64,000 bases of DNA, from NCBI RefSeq assembly GCF_014196455.1, contig NZ_JACIDS010000006.1, forward strand, positions 1-64,000, given 5' to 3'. A program made the position numbers and the translations under genes. The notes beneath the pieces were generated by a model that worked only from the letters and a program-made list of their open reading frames with translations, was not told the origin of the DNA and ran no database searches. Source of the stretch: Kaistia hirudinis. Lineage in GTDB: Bacteria > Pseudomonadota > Alphaproteobacteria > Rhizobiales > Kaistiaceae. Shown here one piece after another: positions 1 through 10,007 of this stretch (positions within the stretch are counted from its first letter, which is position 1; each line of letters begins with the position of its first letter).

Positions 1-275
1 ACGTCAGCACACCGCCTATTCGGGATATTGTATACCGGACCAATCCCCGCGCAAGACCATTCTCGCGCCAAACCAACCACAAGGACGGTGATTTCGGGGG
101 CAACAAGCCTACGGGCGCATCAGCGCGCCGACGCCGGCCGTGCGCTCGGCCCTCCCGCAGCCTCGGCGTCGGGGCTTGAGAATACCTTGGCCGGCTCAAG
201 GCATGGGCCATGGCGAAAAGGACCGCGGGTCGACCCGTATCGACGGCCTCGTCGCCATTCCCTTGGAGCGGCGCG
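1..275. other. gene-free left edge
   Basis: No coding region is supported here. The short open frames across this stretch overlap one another on the opposite strand to hcaR, have no recognisable protein content, and run on into the hcaR coding region as antisense shadows. No clear promoter, hairpin with a T tract or repeat was seen. Confidence 0.4.
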
Positions 276-1208
276 CTATCGGCCCTGCCGGCCCGGCGGC
301 TCCTCGGTCTGCGGTTCCTGGCTCGCCAGGCGAAAGGCGGCGCGGACGAAATTGCGGAAGGTGGTTGCCGCCTCCGACGGATCGGCGCGCCGCCAGGCCA
401 TGATCAGCGGCGCCGGCGCCGCCGGATCGGCCAAGGGGCGCGTCGTGACGTTGCGGAAGACCAGCTCGCTCGCATAATCGGGCAGCAGCGCGACGCCGCC
501 GCCCATGCTGACGAGGGTCAGCAGCGTCAGCACATTGTCGGCATCCTGCCCGGAGCGCATCGCGATGCCATGGTCGGCGAGCCAGTCCTGCGTGATGCCA
601 TGCAGCACGCCGGCCTGGCGGGGATTGATGCGCACGAGGTTCTCGCCTGCAAGATCGGCGGCCGTGATCGCCGGGCGGGCGGCGAGCGCGTGATCGGCGG
701 GGAGTACGGCGACCATGCGCTCTTCGAGGACCGCCTCGCTGGTCAGGCGCTCGTCGTGCAGGGGCGGGCGCATGAAGGCGATGTCGATCGAACCCTCCAG
801 CAGCCCCTCCTCGAGCGCGCCGGTGGGCAGGTTGTGAAAGGTCATGGCGAGGGCGGGCATGCCGGCGCGCATCAGCGGCAGGACGCGCGGGAAGATCTTC
901 ACCTCGGCCGCCGGCACGAAGCCGACCTTCAGCGTCGCCTGTGCGGGACCGGCCGCCTGGCGCGCCAGCTGGCAGGCGCGCTGCGCCTGCGCCAGCACGA
1001 GCCGCGCCTCGTCGAGGAAGACACGGCCGGCCTCGGTGAGCGCGACGTGCCGCTTATTGCGCGAGAGCAGCGCCACGCCGACCTCGTCCTCGAGATCGCG
1101 AATCTGCTGGCTGAGCGAGGGCTGGGCCGTGTGCAGCCGCTCCGCGGCGCGCGTGAAGTTCAGCTCCTCGGCCACCGCCACGAAATAGCGCAGATGCCTC
1201 AGCTCCAT
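276..1208 (-). CDS. hcaR: LysR-type regulator, HcaR-like activator of phenylpropionate dioxygenase genes
   Basis: This is a 310-residue LysR-family regulator with an N-terminal winged helix-turn-helix (residues about 1-60, beginning MELRHLRYFVAVAEELNFTR) followed by a periplasmic-binding-protein-like effector domain. The N-terminus closely resembles E. coli HcaR as I remember it, and the gene is divergent from a complete hcaEFCBD set, as in E. coli. By analogy it should activate hcaE in response to 3-phenylpropionate or cinnamate. I chose the ATG at 1208 because MELRHLRYF is the family N-terminus; the frame stays open six codons further upstream. The identity rests on family resemblance plus context, and the inducer is inferred. 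Confidence 0.88.
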   Translation of the reverse strand: MELRHLRYFVAVAEELNFTRAAERLHTAQPSLSQQIRDLEDEVGVALLSRNKRHVALTEAGRVFLDEARLVLAQAQRACQLARQAAGPAQATLKVGFVPAAEVKIFPRVLPLMRAGMPALAMTFHNLPTGALEEGLLEGSIDIAFMRPPLHDERLTSEAVLEERMVAVLPADHALAARPAITAADLAGENLVRINPRQAGVLHGITQDWLADHGIAMRSGQDADNVLTLLTLVSMGGGVALLPDYASELVFRNVTTRPLADPAAPAPLIMAWRRADPSEAATTFRNFVRAAFRLASQEPQTEEPPGRQGR

Positions 1209-1325
1209 CCGCCTATTTAGACGCAAAACCTCTCACTGTCCAAGTTATAAAGTATTTCCATCCGGCCGGCGCTGTGTGCAGTTTCGAGGAATTCAAGAAG
1301 AAGCAACAACGCTAGGAGGAGCGCT
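1209..1325. promoter_or_regulatory. hcaR-hcaE divergent control region
   Basis: This 117-bp spacer separates the divergent hcaR and hcaE genes and is AT-richer than its surroundings around 1240-1260. A small dyad core ATA-N3-TAT (1247-1255) lies within a T-N11-A-like context typical of LysR boxes. A strong ribosome-binding site (AGGAGG, near 1315-1320) precedes the GTG start of hcaE. The operator assignment is inferred from position and shape only. Confidence 0.4.
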
Positions 1326-2690
1326 GTGGACGACTTGTTGCATGTCCGTTCCCTCGTCAATTCGCGCGAAGGCACCGTAAAGCCGGCGATCTACACCGAT
1401 CCCGACATTTATCGGCTGGAGCTCGAGCGCATCTTCGCCCGCAGCTGGCTGTTTCTCGCCCATGAAAGCATGATCCCGAAGGCGGGAGACTTCTTCACCA
1501 CTTACATGGGCGAAGATGCCGTGCTCGTCGTGCGGCAGAAGGACGGTTCGGTCGAGGCTTATCTCAACCAGTGCCGGCACCGCGGCATGCGCGTTTGCCA
1601 TGCCGATGGCGGCAATACGCGCGCCTTCACCTGCCCCTATCATGGCTGGTCCTACGGGCTCGACGGCGCGCTCAATTCCGTGCCGCTCGAGAAGGAGGCC
1701 TATCGCGACCAGCTCGACAAATCGAAATGGGGTCTGACCCGCGTCACGCGGATCGCCACCTACAAGGGCCTGATCTTCGGCAATTGGGACGCCACCGCCC
1801 CGGATCTCGAAGACTATCTGGGCGATATGAAGTGGTATCTCGACGGCTTCCTCGACCGCCGGGCCGGCGGCACCGAGGTGCTCGGCGGCGTCCATAAATG
1901 GACGATCGACTGCAACTGGAAATTCGCGGCCGAGCAGTTCTGCTCCGACCAGTATCACGCGCCCTATACCCACGCCTCGGCGATCCAGGTGCTGCAGCCG
2001 ACGGCGGCGAACAAGGCCGACGGCTCGCCGCTCGGCGAGGGCCAGACCGCGAAGCCGGTCTGGGCCGATGCGCTCGGCGGCGTGCAGTTCTCCGGCAACG
2101 GGCATGGCTCGGCCTTCTTCTTCACCGGAAAGCCGGACGCCAATGTCTGGGTCGGCGGACAGGTGTCGGCCTATTTCCGCGAGCATTATCCCGAGGCGGT
2201 CGCCCGTCTCGGCGAGGTGCGCGCCAAGCGGCTCGCCGGCCACAACACGATGTTCCCGACGCTCTCCTGGCTGAACGGGACGCAGACGCTGCGCGTCTGG
2301 CATCCGCGCGGGCCGGACAAGATCGAGGTCTGGGCGTTCTGCATCGGCGACAAGGAAATGCCGGACGACGTCAAGGATGCGTTGATCAAGAGCCATGCCC
2401 GTTCCTTCGGCCCGGCCGGCTTCCTGGAGCAGGACGATTCGGAGAACTGGGTCGAGGTGCAGAAGGTGCTCAAAGGGCACATGGCCCGCCGGACCGATTT
2501 CTGCATGCAGATGGGGCGCGGCTTCGAGGAGCGGCGCAGCGACGGCATTCCCGGCCTCACCAACTACACCTTCGCCGAGACGGCGGCGCGCGGCTTCTAC
2601 CAGCACTGGGCCGACATGATGTCGGCCGAGAACTGGGGCGAGATCGAAGCGCTCGCCAAGGTGTCCGAGAAGGAGCTGGCCGATGTCTGA
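1326..2690 (+). CDS. hcaE: 3-phenylpropionate/cinnamate dioxygenase, large (alpha) subunit
   Basis: This is the Rieske non-haem-iron oxygenase alpha subunit (454 residues) of the hydroxylating dioxygenase that adds O2 across the ring of 3-phenylpropionate or cinnamate to give the cis-2,3-dihydrodiol. The Rieske cluster ligands are C83/H85 and C103/H106. The mononuclear iron site is seen as D208-Q-Y-H211-A-P-Y-T-H216. Long stretches match E. coli HcaE (for example [35 protein letters not shown]). The start is GTG with an AGGAGG site 6 bases upstream. It overlaps hcaF by 8 bases, which indicates translational coupling. Substrate is assigned by resemblance and by the linked mhp genes; biphenyl-type dioxygenases are more distant relatives. 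Confidence 0.95.
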   Translation: MDDLLHVRSLVNSREGTVKPAIYTDPDIYRLELERIFARSWLFLAHESMIPKAGDFFTTYMGEDAVLVVRQKDGSVEAYLNQCRHRGMRVCHADGGNTRAFTCPYHGWSYGLDGALNSVPLEKEAYRDQLDKSKWGLTRVTRIATYKGLIFGNWDATAPDLEDYLGDMKWYLDGFLDRRAGGTEVLGGVHKWTIDCNWKFAAEQFCSDQYHAPYTHASAIQVLQPTAANKADGSPLGEGQTAKPVWADALGGVQFSGNGHGSAFFFTGKPDANVWVGGQVSAYFREHYPEAVARLGEVRAKRLAGHNTMFPTLSWLNGTQTLRVWHPRGPDKIEVWAFCIGDKEMPDDVKDALIKSHARSFGPAGFLEQDDSENWVEVQKVLKGHMARRTDFCMQMGRGFEERRSDGIPGLTNYTFAETAARGFYQHWADMMSAENWGEIEALAKVSEKELADV

Positions 2691-3261
2691 TCTCGCAATC
2701 CTCGAAAAACCGGCGGTCGCGAACGAGAAGCTGGAAAAGCTCGCCGCCGAGATCGTTCGCGTGCCGCTCGAATTGCAGCGCGAGATCGAGCAGTTCCTCT
2801 ATTTCGAGGCCTCGCTGCTCGACGACTGGCGCTTCCGCGACTGGCTGGAGCTGTTCGCCGAGGATGTCAGCTATGTGCTGATGACCAACACGCAGTCGCA
2901 GACCCGCGACCGCCGGCGCGGCGTGCATCCGCCGCTGACCTATATCTTCAACGAGGACAAGTACCAGCTGGAGCGGCGCGTCGCGCGGCTCGAGACCGGC
3001 ATGGCCTGGGCGGAGGAGCCGCCCTCGCGCACGCGCCACCTCGTCGCCAATCTCCGCGTCCTGTCCTATGACGGCGAGGTGGTGGAGACGGCGAGCAATT
3101 ATCACATCCACCGCGCCTCGAAGCAGACGGATCTCTACTCCTTCGTCGGCACGCGCCGCGACAAGCTCCGCCGCGTCGGTTCCACCTGGCAGATCTTCGA
3201 GCGCCGGATGGAACTCGATCAGTTCGTGCTCGTCGCCCCCAACATCTGCATCCTGTTCTAG
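2683..3261 (+). CDS. hcaF: 3-phenylpropionate/cinnamate dioxygenase, small (beta) subunit
   Basis: This 192-residue protein is the beta subunit of an aromatic-ring-hydroxylating dioxygenase, an alpha+beta cone fold that packs against HcaE and has no cofactor. Signature stretches include [26 protein letters not shown] and [18 protein letters not shown], which match E. coli HcaF closely. It is about 20 residues longer than that protein at the N-terminus. The ATG lies inside the end of hcaE, preceded by AAGGAG, so the two subunits are probably made in a coupled ratio. hcaC follows after 3 bases. Confidence 0.94.
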   Translation: MSDLAILEKPAVANEKLEKLAAEIVRVPLELQREIEQFLYFEASLLDDWRFRDWLELFAEDVSYVLMTNTQSQTRDRRRGVHPPLTYIFNEDKYQLERRVARLETGMAWAEEPPSRTRHLVANLRVLSYDGEVVETASNYHIHRASKQTDLYSFVGTRRDKLRRVGSTWQIFERRMELDQFVLVAPNICILF

Positions 3262-3264
3262 AAA

Positions 3265-3600
3265 ATGAGCCAGATTCACGTCTGTTCCATCGGCGACCTG
3301 CCGCCCGGCGAAGCCCGCCGGGTGGAGGCCGAGCCGGCCGTCGCCGTGTTCCATGTCGGCGACGCATTCTACGCCGTCGCGGACCTGTGCACTCACGCCA
3401 CCGCGTCGATGTCGGAGGGCTATGTCGACGACGACGCGACGGTCGAATGTCCGGTGCATGCCGCGCGCTTTTGTCTCAAGACCGGGCGGGCGCTCTGCCT
3501 GCCCGCGACCGAGGCGCTGCGCACCTTTCCGATCGTCATCCGCGACGGCGAGGTTTATGTCGACATGAGCGCCGACGCGCTCAGCGAGGCGGCGGAATGA
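3265..3600 (+). CDS. hcaC: Rieske-type ferredoxin of phenylpropionate dioxygenase
   Basis: This 111-residue Rieske ferredoxin passes electrons from the reductase HcaD to the HcaEF oxygenase. The [2Fe-2S] ligands are C42-T-H44 and C62-P-V-H65. The ASMSEGY and FCLKTG segments match E. coli HcaC. The gene starts 3 bases after hcaF ends, and its TGA overlaps the ATG of hcaB (ATGA). It belongs to the hcaEFCBD operon. A nitrite-reductase small-subunit-like ferredoxin is the only alternative by fold, and the context excludes it. Confidence 0.94.
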   Translation: MSQIHVCSIGDLPPGEARRVEAEPAVAVFHVGDAFYAVADLCTHATASMSEGYVDDDATVECPVHAARFCLKTGRALCLPATEALRTFPIVIRDGEVYVDMSADALSEAAE

Positions 3601-4409
3601 GCTGGCTCAAGGGCGAGGCCTGCCTCGTCACAGGTGGCGGCTCCGGCCTCGGCCGGGCGCTCGTCGAGCGCTTCCTCGCCGAGGGCGCGCATGTCGGCGT
3701 GCTCGAACGCGCGCCGGACAAGATCGACCAGCTCAACGCCGATTTCGGATCGGACGTCGTCGCGATTCAGGGCGACGTCACCGATATCGCGGCCAATGAG
3801 GCGGCTGTCGCCGCGATGGAAGCCAAGTTCGGCAAGCTCGACTGCTTCATCGGCAATGCCGCGATCTGGGACCATGGCGCGAGCCTCGTCGCCACCGACG
3901 CGCAGCAGCTGGCGCGCGGCTTCGACGAACTCTTCGCCGTCAATGTGAAGGGCTGCCTGCTGGGAGCCAAGGCCGCGGCGCCGGCGCTGATCCGCTCCGA
4001 AGGCTCGATGATCTTCACGCTGTCGAACTCGGCCTTCTATCCCGGCGGCGGCGGGCCGCTCTATACTGCCTCCAAGCACGCGATCGTCGGGTTGATCCGC
4101 GAGCTCGCCTATGAGCTGGCGCCCAAGGTTCGCGTCAACGGCGTCGGGCCGAGCGGCATGGCGAGCGATCTGCGCGGGCCGGCGGCGCTCGGCCAGCAGG
4201 ACCGCCGCATCATGGATTCGCGCTCGCCCGAGGCGATCCGCGCCATCCTGCCGCTGCAGTTCTTCCCCGATCCGGCGGATTTCACCGGGCCTTTTGTGCT
4301 GCTCGCCTCGCGCGCCAACAACCGCACGCTGAGCGGCGTCATGATCAATGCCGATTGCGGGCTCGGCATCCGCGGCATCCGGCACGTCGCGGGCGGGCTC
4401 GATCTCTAA
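3597..4409 (+). CDS. hcaB: cis-2,3-dihydrodiol dehydrogenase of the phenylpropionate pathway
   Basis: This 270-residue short-chain dehydrogenase oxidises the cis-dihydrodiol of phenylpropionate to 2,3-dihydroxyphenylpropionate (or the cinnamate analogue) with NAD+. Visible are the nucleotide-binding TGGGSGLG near residue 12, the active-site Y-T-A-S-K, and an HcaB-like C-terminus ([23 protein letters not shown]-type ending). The gene starts inside hcaC (ATGA overlap). Its sequence follows E. coli HcaB almost throughout, so the function is secure apart from the exact range of diols accepted. Confidence 0.95.
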   Translation: MSWLKGEACLVTGGGSGLGRALVERFLAEGAHVGVLERAPDKIDQLNADFGSDVVAIQGDVTDIAANEAAVAAMEAKFGKLDCFIGNAAIWDHGASLVATDAQQLARGFDELFAVNVKGCLLGAKAAAPALIRSEGSMIFTLSNSAFYPGGGGPLYTASKHAIVGLIRELAYELAPKVRVNGVGPSGMASDLRGPAALGQQDRRIMDSRSPEAIRAILPLQFFPDPADFTGPFVLLASRANNRTLSGVMINADCGLGIRGIRHVAGGLDL

Positions 4410-4488
4410 GCGATCACGCCGCACGACCGTCCCCATGCCTGTTCCCCACAAAGGCAAGCCGCAGCGAAGCGGCGATCGGAGGACACCC

Positions 4489-5763
4489 ATGAACGCCCAC
4501 CAGCATCCCGATCCGGTCGGTCATCCATCGGCCGACGACCGGCGGAGTTTCGTCATCGTCGGCGGGGGCCAGACCGGCGCGGTCGCGGCCATCGCGCTCC
4601 GCGACGAGGGCTTTGCCGGCCGGATCATCCTGGTCGGCGAGGAGCCGCACCTGCCCTATGAGCGTCCGCCGCTCTCCAAGGATGTGCTGATCCAGCCGGA
4701 ACGGGCCAAGGTCACGATTCATGACGCGGGCGTCTACGCCGACCGGGCAATCGAGACGCGTCTCGGCCGCCGCGCCGCCGCGATCGATCGCGGCGCCCGG
4801 ATCCTTACGCTCGATGACGGCGAGGCGATCGCCTATGACCGTCTGCTCATCGCCACCGGCGCGCGTCCCCGGCCCTATCCGCTGCTCGACGCGCTCGGCG
4901 CCGGCGTCTTCACCATGCGCACGCTCGGCGATGCCGAGGCGCTGCGCGCCGCGATCGGGCCGGGCAAAAGGCTGCTCGTGGTCGGCGGCGGCGTCATCGG
5001 GCTCGAGGTCGCGGCCAGTGCGACCGTGCTCGGCGCCTCAGTCACGGTCATCGAGCGCGGCGACCGGCTGATGGCCCGCGCCGCGCCGCAGCCGCTCGCC
5101 GATGTCCTGATGGCGCTGCACCGGGCCCGGGGCGTCACCTTTGCCTTCGGAGCCGCTCTGGCGCGCGCGGAGCGCGAGGCCGGCGGCGGATTCGTGCTGA
5201 CCTGCGAGGATGGGCGCTCCTTCGAGGGCGACGTCATCGTCTATGGCATCGGCGTTGCGCTCAACACCGAGCTCGCCGCCGCGGCGGGGCTCGCCGTCGA
5301 CAATGGCATCGTTACCGACGAATACGGCCGCACCTCCGATCCCGCCATCTTCGCGGCCGGCGACGTCGCGCATCAATGGCGGCCGGTGCTCGGCCGGCAT
5401 GTGCGCCAGGAGACCTGGCAGAACGCACGGGTGCAGGGCGCTGCTGTCGCCGCCGCGATGGTGCGCGACGTGCCCTGCGCGGACGAGCTGCCCTGGTACT
5501 GGACCGACCAGTATGAGAGCAATTTCCAGGTTGCCGGCTCCCCCGAGGCGGCGGACTGGATCCGGCGCGGCGATGATGCAGCCGCGCGCTATACGCTGTT
5601 CGGCGTCACCGACGGGCGCATCGTCGGCGCGGTGACCGTCGACAATGGCCGCGAGATGCGGCCGGCCAAGGATCTGATCGCCTCGGGCCGCGTCATCGCC
5701 GATCTCGATGCGCTGCGCGATCCGAAGCAGGATCTGCGCAAGCTCGCCGCGGCCCTGCGCTAG
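4489..5763 (+). CDS. hcaD: ferredoxin reductase of phenylpropionate dioxygenase
   Basis: This 424-residue FAD/NAD(H)-dependent reductase supplies electrons to HcaC. It shows the FAD-binding IVGGGQTGAVAA near the N-terminus, the HLPYERPPLSKDVL segment typical of the BphA4/HcaD family, a second dinucleotide fold (VVGGGVIGLEVA) and the FAAGDVA motif. I chose the ATG at 4489 because GGAGGA precedes it and because the upstream open frame overlaps hcaB. An 80-base gap separates it from hcaB, larger than the other hca spacings. It is the last gene of the hca operon and faces mhpE across a repeat-filled spacer. Confidence 0.93.
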   Translation: MNAHQHPDPVGHPSADDRRSFVIVGGGQTGAVAAIALRDEGFAGRIILVGEEPHLPYERPPLSKDVLIQPERAKVTIHDAGVYADRAIETRLGRRAAAIDRGARILTLDDGEAIAYDRLLIATGARPRPYPLLDALGAGVFTMRTLGDAEALRAAIGPGKRLLVVGGGVIGLEVAASATVLGASVTVIERGDRLMARAAPQPLADVLMALHRARGVTFAFGAALARAEREAGGGFVLTCEDGRSFEGDVIVYGIGVALNTELAAAAGLAVDNGIVTDEYGRTSDPAIFAAGDVAHQWRPVLGRHVRQETWQNARVQGAAVAAAMVRDVPCADELPWYWTDQYESNFQVAGSPEAADWIRRGDDAAARYTLFGVTDGRIVGAVTVDNGREMRPAKDLIASGRVIADLDALRDPKQDLRKLAAALR

Positions 5764-5820
5764 AGCGGTTCATTTCTTGTCGGAATCGGGTGCAGTTGAC
5801 CAACCCGCTCCGACAAAGCT

Positions 5821-5926
5821 CCGTCATCCCAGGCACTTGACCCCGGATGCATCCAGCCACGCCGCTGGTGGTCTAGCCTCCCAATGCTCCGGCTGGATGG
5901 ATCCCGGATCAAGTCCGGGATGACGG
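5821..5926. repeat. large intergenic palindrome (RIME/REP-like)
   Basis: The two arms, 5821-5858 and 5891-5926, are near-complementary over about 36 bases, from CCGTCATCCC on the left to GGGATGACGG on the right, around a 32-base loop. The right arm contains the CCCGGATCAAGTCCGGGAT-type core that recurs in many Hyphomicrobiales genomes. It lies between convergent operons, where a folded transcript could act as a terminator or RNA stabiliser. That it is a dispersed family is from general knowledge; only one full copy is visible here. Confidence 0.7.
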
Positions 5927-6027
5927 CGGAGTGGGTTGCGCCGTCGGGGCTTCAATCAAAGGAAGAACGACTCAACGGTCGATCGGCATTCAGGTTCGAG
6001 CGAACCCTCATTCGCCCAGCCGGTGTC

Positions 6028-6050
6028 ATTGCCGGGCTTGACCCGGCAAT
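6028..6050. repeat. short palindrome ATTGCCGGG...CCCGGCAAT
   Basis: A short inverted repeat is centred on the TTGA of a second dispersed-repeat core (TTGCCGGGCTTGACCCGGCA). It is related in style to the larger palindrome 100 bases upstream but is a distinct sequence. Confidence 0.6.
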
Positions 6051-6229
6051 CCAGACTTTCTGTCCGTGTTGAAGCGCACGCTTCCGGAAGGCCCGATCAT
6101 GAGCCAATTCCGGAATTCCTTTGCCGCCTCACGAAGAAGCCCCACAGCCGGATGACTGCGGGGCTTCCCTCGTCCGGGACGGGCGCGAGGCCCTCGCCTG
6201 CGGGGGGCGGGCGCCCGGAACGATCTGTG

Positions 6230-7264
6230 TCAGGCTGCGGATTTCCGCGCCTCGATCAGGTCGAGTGCGACGTCGATGATCATGTCCTCCTGCCCGCCGA
6301 CCATGCGGCGGCGGCCGAGCTCGATCAGGATCTCGCGCGTGTCGACGTCATAGACGCGCGACGCCGCCTCGGCATGGCGCAGGAAGCTCGAATAGACGCC
6401 CGCGAAGCCGAGCGCGAGGCTCTCGCGGTCGACGCGCACGGGCCGGTCCTGCAGCGGGCGGACGAGATCGTCGGCGGCATCCATGAGCTTGTAGAGATCG
6501 CAGCCCGTGGCGACGCCCATGCGTTCGAGGACGGCAACCAGCGCCTCGATCGGCGCATTGCCGGCGCCGGCGCCCATGCCGGCGAGGGAGGCGTCGACGC
6601 GGACGGCGCCTGCCTCGATGCCGGCCACCGCATTGGCGACGCCGAGCGTCAGATTGTGATGCGTGTGGACGCCGACCTCGGTCTCCGGCTTCAGCGCCGC
6701 CCGCAGCGCGCGGACGCGCTCGGCATATTGGCCGGGCAGCAGCGCGCCGGCGGAATCCGTCACATAGACGCATTCGGCGCCGTAGCTCTCCATGAGCTTC
6801 GCCTGTTCGGCCAGCACCTCGACCGGCGCCATATGCGCCATCATCAGGAAGCCGACCGTATCCATGCCGAGCGCGCGCGCCGCCTCGATATGCTGGCGCG
6901 CAACGTCCGCTTCCGTGCAATGGGTGGCGAGGCGGACCGAGCGGGCGCCGGCCTCATAGGCGGCCTTCAGATCGTGCACCGTGCCGATGCCGGGCAGGAG
7001 CAGCGTCGTCACGACGGCGTGCGAGCACACCTCCGCGACGGCGGCGATCCACTCGGCATCGTCATGCGCGCCGAAGCCATAGTTGAACGTCGAGCCCGAG
7101 ACGCCGTCACCATGCGTGATCTCGATCGCATCGACCCTGGCGGCGTCGAGCGCGGCGGCGATCCGACGCGCCTGGTCGAGGCTGTATTTGTGGCCGACGG
7201 CGTGCATGCCGTCGCGCAGCGTGACGTCCTGGACATAGATCTTGTTCGGGTCGCGGCGCGCCAT
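6230..7264 (-). CDS. mhpE: 4-hydroxy-2-oxovalerate aldolase
   Basis: This 344-residue DRE-TIM aldolase cleaves 4-hydroxy-2-oxovalerate to pyruvate and acetaldehyde. The N-terminus carries the family signature [15 protein letters not shown]; metal-binding histidines are seen in the [14 protein letters not shown] segment. It forms a channelling complex with the acetaldehyde dehydrogenase MhpF. Its ATG overlaps the mhpF TGA (ATGA), which marks coupled translation, and it is the last gene of the mhpBCDFE operon. The start at 7264 is preferred over an upstream in-frame one inside mhpF because the family begins near this point. Confidence 0.95.
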   Translation of the reverse strand: MARRDPNKIYVQDVTLRDGMHAVGHKYSLDQARRIAAALDAARVDAIEITHGDGVSGSTFNYGFGAHDDAEWIAAVAEVCSHAVVTTLLLPGIGTVHDLKAAYEAGARSVRLATHCTEADVARQHIEAARALGMDTVGFLMMAHMAPVEVLAEQAKLMESYGAECVYVTDSAGALLPGQYAERVRALRAALKPETEVGVHTHHNLTLGVANAVAGIEAGAVRVDASLAGMGAGAGNAPIEALVAVLERMGVATGCDLYKLMDAADDLVRPLQDRPVRVDRESLALGFAGVYSSFLRHAEAASRVYDVDTREILIELGRRRMVGGQEDMIIDVALDLIEARKSAA

Positions 7265-8211
7265 CACGCGGCCTCCTTCTGGATCAGCCGGCCGGCCCAC
7301 AGATCGGCGGCGGCGAGGGCGGCGGACGTCATGATGTCGAGATTGCCGGCATAGGCGGGCAGGTAGTGCGCGGCGCCCTCGACCTCGAGCAGGACGGTGG
7401 TCTTGAGGCCGGAGGCCGGCCCGATACCGGGGATGCGGACGGGGGCGTTGTCGCCGATGCGCTCGAATTGCGGGCGCTGCTTCAGGCGGTAGCCCGGCAC
7501 ATATTTCTGGACCGCGGCGACCATGGCGAGGATCGAGGCCTCGATCTCCTCCGGCTCGCCGCCCTGCGACAGCGTGAACACCGTGTCGCGCATGATCAGC
7601 GGCGGCTCGGCCGGGTTGAGCACGATCACCGCCTTGCCGCGCTCGGCGCCGCCGACGATCTCGATCGCCTTCGACGTGGTCTCGGTGAACTCGTCGATAT
7701 TGGCGCGCGTGCCCGGCCCGGCGGATTTCGAGGCGATCGAGGCGACGATCTCGGCATAGACGAGGCGCTTCGCGGCGCGCTTGACGGCATTGACGATCGG
7801 GATTGTCGCCTGGCCGCCGCAGGTCACCATGTTGACATTGGGCGCGTCGAGCGTCGCCTCGCCATTGATGACGGGGATGGTGAAAGGCCCGACGGCGGCC
7901 GGCGTGAGGTCGATGACCTTCTTGCCGTCGGCGCGCAGCAGCGCGTCATTGTGGACATGCGCCTTGGCCGAGGTCGCGTCGAACACCACGCGGATGTCCT
8001 TGTATTCGGGCATGCGGCGGAGGCCGTCTATGCCCTCATGGCTCACCGGCACGCCGAGCCGGGCGGCGCGGGCGAGGCCATCCGAGGCCGGATCGATGCC
8101 GATCATCGCGCCCACGGCGAGATTCTTCGACGTGCGCATGACCTTGATCATCAGGTCGGAGCCGATATTGCCCGAGCCGATGATGGCGCATTTCACTCGT
8201 GTCGCGCTCAT
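7264..8211 (-). CDS. mhpF: acetaldehyde dehydrogenase (acylating)
   Basis: This 315-residue enzyme converts acetaldehyde, NAD+ and CoA to acetyl-CoA. It has an N-terminal Rossmann fold ([17 protein letters not shown], residues about 6-22) and the catalytic cysteine in the [12 protein letters not shown] segment. It partners MhpE, so that volatile, toxic acetaldehyde is passed on directly. The start at 8211 fits the family N-terminus; the longer open frame runs into mhpD. Ten bases separate it from the mhpD stop. Confidence 0.95.
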   Translation of the reverse strand: MSATRVKCAIIGSGNIGSDLMIKVMRTSKNLAVGAMIGIDPASDGLARAARLGVPVSHEGIDGLRRMPEYKDIRVVFDATSAKAHVHNDALLRADGKKVIDLTPAAVGPFTIPVINGEATLDAPNVNMVTCGGQATIPIVNAVKRAAKRLVYAEIVASIASKSAGPGTRANIDEFTETTSKAIEIVGGAERGKAVIVLNPAEPPLIMRDTVFTLSQGGEPEEIEASILAMVAAVQKYVPGYRLKQRPQFERIGDNAPVRIPGIGPASGLKTTVLLEVEGAAHYLPAYAGNLDIMTSAALAAADLWAGRLIQKEAA

Positions 8212-8221
8212 GGCGCCTCCG

Positions 8222-9022
8222 TCAGTTCGTGAAGCGGACGCGCACCGGTCCGAAGCCGTCGATGCGGGCCGTATAGACGCCGGGTTCCTTGACCGCGGCC
8301 ATCGGTCCGAGCGCGCCGGTGAGCACGACATCGCCGGCCCTCAGCGGCGAGCCGGCCGCGACCATCGTGTCGGCGAGCCAGCGCGCGGCGTTGACCGGGC
8401 TGCCGAGGCAGGCCGCGCCCGAGCCGCGCGAGACCTCGACGCCGTCGCGCTCCAGCGTCATGGCGCAGCCGACGAGGTCGACGCTTGAAAGGGCGAGCGG
8501 TCGGCTGCCGAGCACGAAGCGCGCGCTGGAGCCGTTGTCGGCGACCGTGTCGGTCAGGCGGATGTTCCAGTCGGCGATGCGGCTGTCGACGATTTCCAGC
8601 GCAGCCACGGCGAAGGCGGTGGCGCGGAAGATGTCGGCGGCGGTGTGCCGCTCGCAGGTCAGGTCGCGGTCGAGCACGAAGGCGATCTCCGCCTCGACCT
8701 TGGGCTGGATCAGCTCGGCGAGCGGGATATCCTCGCCGTCGCCGACGGCCATTGCCGCGAAGAGCGCGCCGAAATCGGGCGAATCGACGCCGAGCTGGGC
8801 CTGCACGGCCTTGGATGTCAGCCCGATCTTGCGGCCGACGAGGCGCTCGCCGGCGGCGATGCGGCGGTGGGTCAGTTCGGCCTGCACGGCATAGGCGATG
8901 TCGGTCGCAGACCGCGCGCCCGCCAGCGCGGCGATTTCGTCGCGGATCGGCGGGCAGGGCGTGCGGCTTGCTTCCGCCGCCGCCAGGCGATCGGCCAGAC
9001 GGGCGACCGGTTCGTCAGTCAT
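8222..9022 (-). CDS. mhpD: 2-hydroxypenta-2,4-dienoate hydratase
   Basis: This 266-residue member of the hydratase/decarboxylase (FAH-like) family adds water to 2-hydroxypenta-2,4-dienoate to give 4-hydroxy-2-oxovalerate. [17 protein letters not shown] and the metal-site stretch [11 protein letters not shown] are typical. It sits third in the mhpBCDFE order, as in E. coli. The ATG at 9022 gives the family-length protein. Dienoate hydratases and 4-oxalocrotonate decarboxylases are hard to separate by sequence alone; operon position decides for the hydratase. Confidence 0.93.
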   Translation of the reverse strand: MTDEPVARLADRLAAAEASRTPCPPIRDEIAALAGARSATDIAYAVQAELTHRRIAAGERLVGRKIGLTSKAVQAQLGVDSPDFGALFAAMAVGDGEDIPLAELIQPKVEAEIAFVLDRDLTCERHTAADIFRATAFAVAALEIVDSRIADWNIRLTDTVADNGSSARFVLGSRPLALSSVDLVGCAMTLERDGVEVSRGSGAACLGSPVNAARWLADTMVAAGSPLRAGDVVLTGALGPMAAVKEPGVYTARIDGFGPVRVRFTN

Positions 9023-9057
9023 GGGACATATCCTCGACGGGAGGGGCCGCGCCGCTT

Positions 9058-9969
9058 TCAGGCGGCGATGGGAGCTGCCTCGGGAACCGGCTCGTTCTTC
9101 AGGAAGGCGAGGTGGATCCGGTTGAACGTCTCCGGATCCTCGAATTGCGGCCAGTGGCCACAGCCCGCCATGACGGTGAACAGCGCGCCGGGGATCATCG
9201 AGGCGATGCGGCGGCCCTCGCTCACGTCCGCCGTCGGATCGTCCGAGGTCCACAGCACCAGCGTCGGCGCCTTGATGCGCGCGTAGTCGGCCGGATAGAT
9301 GAGGTTGCGCTTCCGCGTCTCCATGTCCTGCAGCACCATGTTGTGCTTCATCGCCTCGGCCATGCCGGGCTGGGCATAGATCGCCTGGCGGCAGGCGACG
9401 AGGTCGTCATAGGCCTTGGACTTGTCGGCCATCAGCCACTCGACGCGCGCCCTGATGAATTCCCAGCTCGGCTCGGACGCCGCCCGCATCGACAGCGTCT
9501 TGATCCGCTCCATCACGACGGGATCGGCCTGCGACCCGCCGGCCGTGTTGAGCACCAGCCGATCGACGCGCTCGGGATGATCCGCCGCGATGCGCGAGGC
9601 GACCCAGCCGCCGAGCGACTCGCCGGAGATCGATGCCTTCTCGAAGCCGAGCGTGTCGAGCAGGCGCAGCACATGGTCGACATAGTGGCGGATCTCGCGA
9701 TCCTCGGCCTTCTTGTCGGTCCAGCCATGACCGATCAGGTCGATCGCCCAGACGTCGAAATGCTCGCCATGCGAGGCGAGGTTGCGGATATAGGCCTCGG
9801 CATGGCCGCCGACGCCGTGCAGCAGAAGGAGCGGCGGGGCGCCGGTCCTGCCGGCATGCAGATAGCGCGTGCGGATGCCGCCGGCGTCGAGGAAGCCCTG
9901 CGAGAAGGAGACGCCCTGCAGGTCGCGCCAGATGCTGCGATAGGGAGCGGGGGAAGCGGTTTCGCTCAT
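9058..9969 (-). CDS. mhpC: 2-hydroxy-6-oxonona-2,4-dienedioate hydrolase (C-C bond hydrolase)
   Basis: This 303-residue alpha/beta hydrolase cleaves the ring-fission product to 2-hydroxypentadienoate plus succinate (fumarate from the cinnamate branch). The nucleophile S118 is in SGESLGGW, the oxyanion region is LLHGVGGHAEAY, the acid lies in the WTSDDPT stretch and the histidine in GCGHWPQFEDP. It lies second in the mhp operon, 38 bases after mhpB. The start at 9969 gives a family-length protein; an upstream in-frame extension is very arginine- and histidine-rich and unlikely to be coding. Confidence 0.94.
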   Translation of the reverse strand: MSETASPAPYRSIWRDLQGVSFSQGFLDAGGIRTRYLHAGRTGAPPLLLLHGVGGHAEAYIRNLASHGEHFDVWAIDLIGHGWTDKKAEDREIRHYVDHVLRLLDTLGFEKASISGESLGGWVASRIAADHPERVDRLVLNTAGGSQADPVVMERIKTLSMRAASEPSWEFIRARVEWLMADKSKAYDDLVACRQAIYAQPGMAEAMKHNMVLQDMETRKRNLIYPADYARIKAPTLVLWTSDDPTADVSEGRRIASMIPGALFTVMAGCGHWPQFEDPETFNRIHLAFLKNEPVPEAAPIAA

Positions 9970-10007
9970 GGGTGCTGTTCCGTGGTGATGGATCGGAGGG
10001 ACCGGCC

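Larger units (their letters stand above)
5764..6229. other. repeat-bearing spacer between the convergent hca and mhp operons
   Basis: This 466-bp stretch lies between the ends of hcaD and mhpE and contains no gene. It holds a long palindrome and a shorter one, annotated separately, plus short stretches resembling other dispersed Rhizobiales repeats just after the hcaD stop. Such hairpins between convergent operons may limit read-through. Confidence 0.6.

Noticed and set aside
28-477. Plus-strand frames at the left edge
   Set aside because: They overlap hcaR in antisense, conflict with one another, and have no protein-like composition or ribosome-binding site.
5764-6229. Possibility that the palindromes are insertion-sequence ends
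   Set aside because: There is no transposase remnant or target-site duplication, and the arms match the style of non-coding dispersed palindromes.
5936-7354. Long plus-strand frame over mhpE
   Set aside because: It is the antisense shadow of mhpE, which has clear catalytic motifs and operon coupling.
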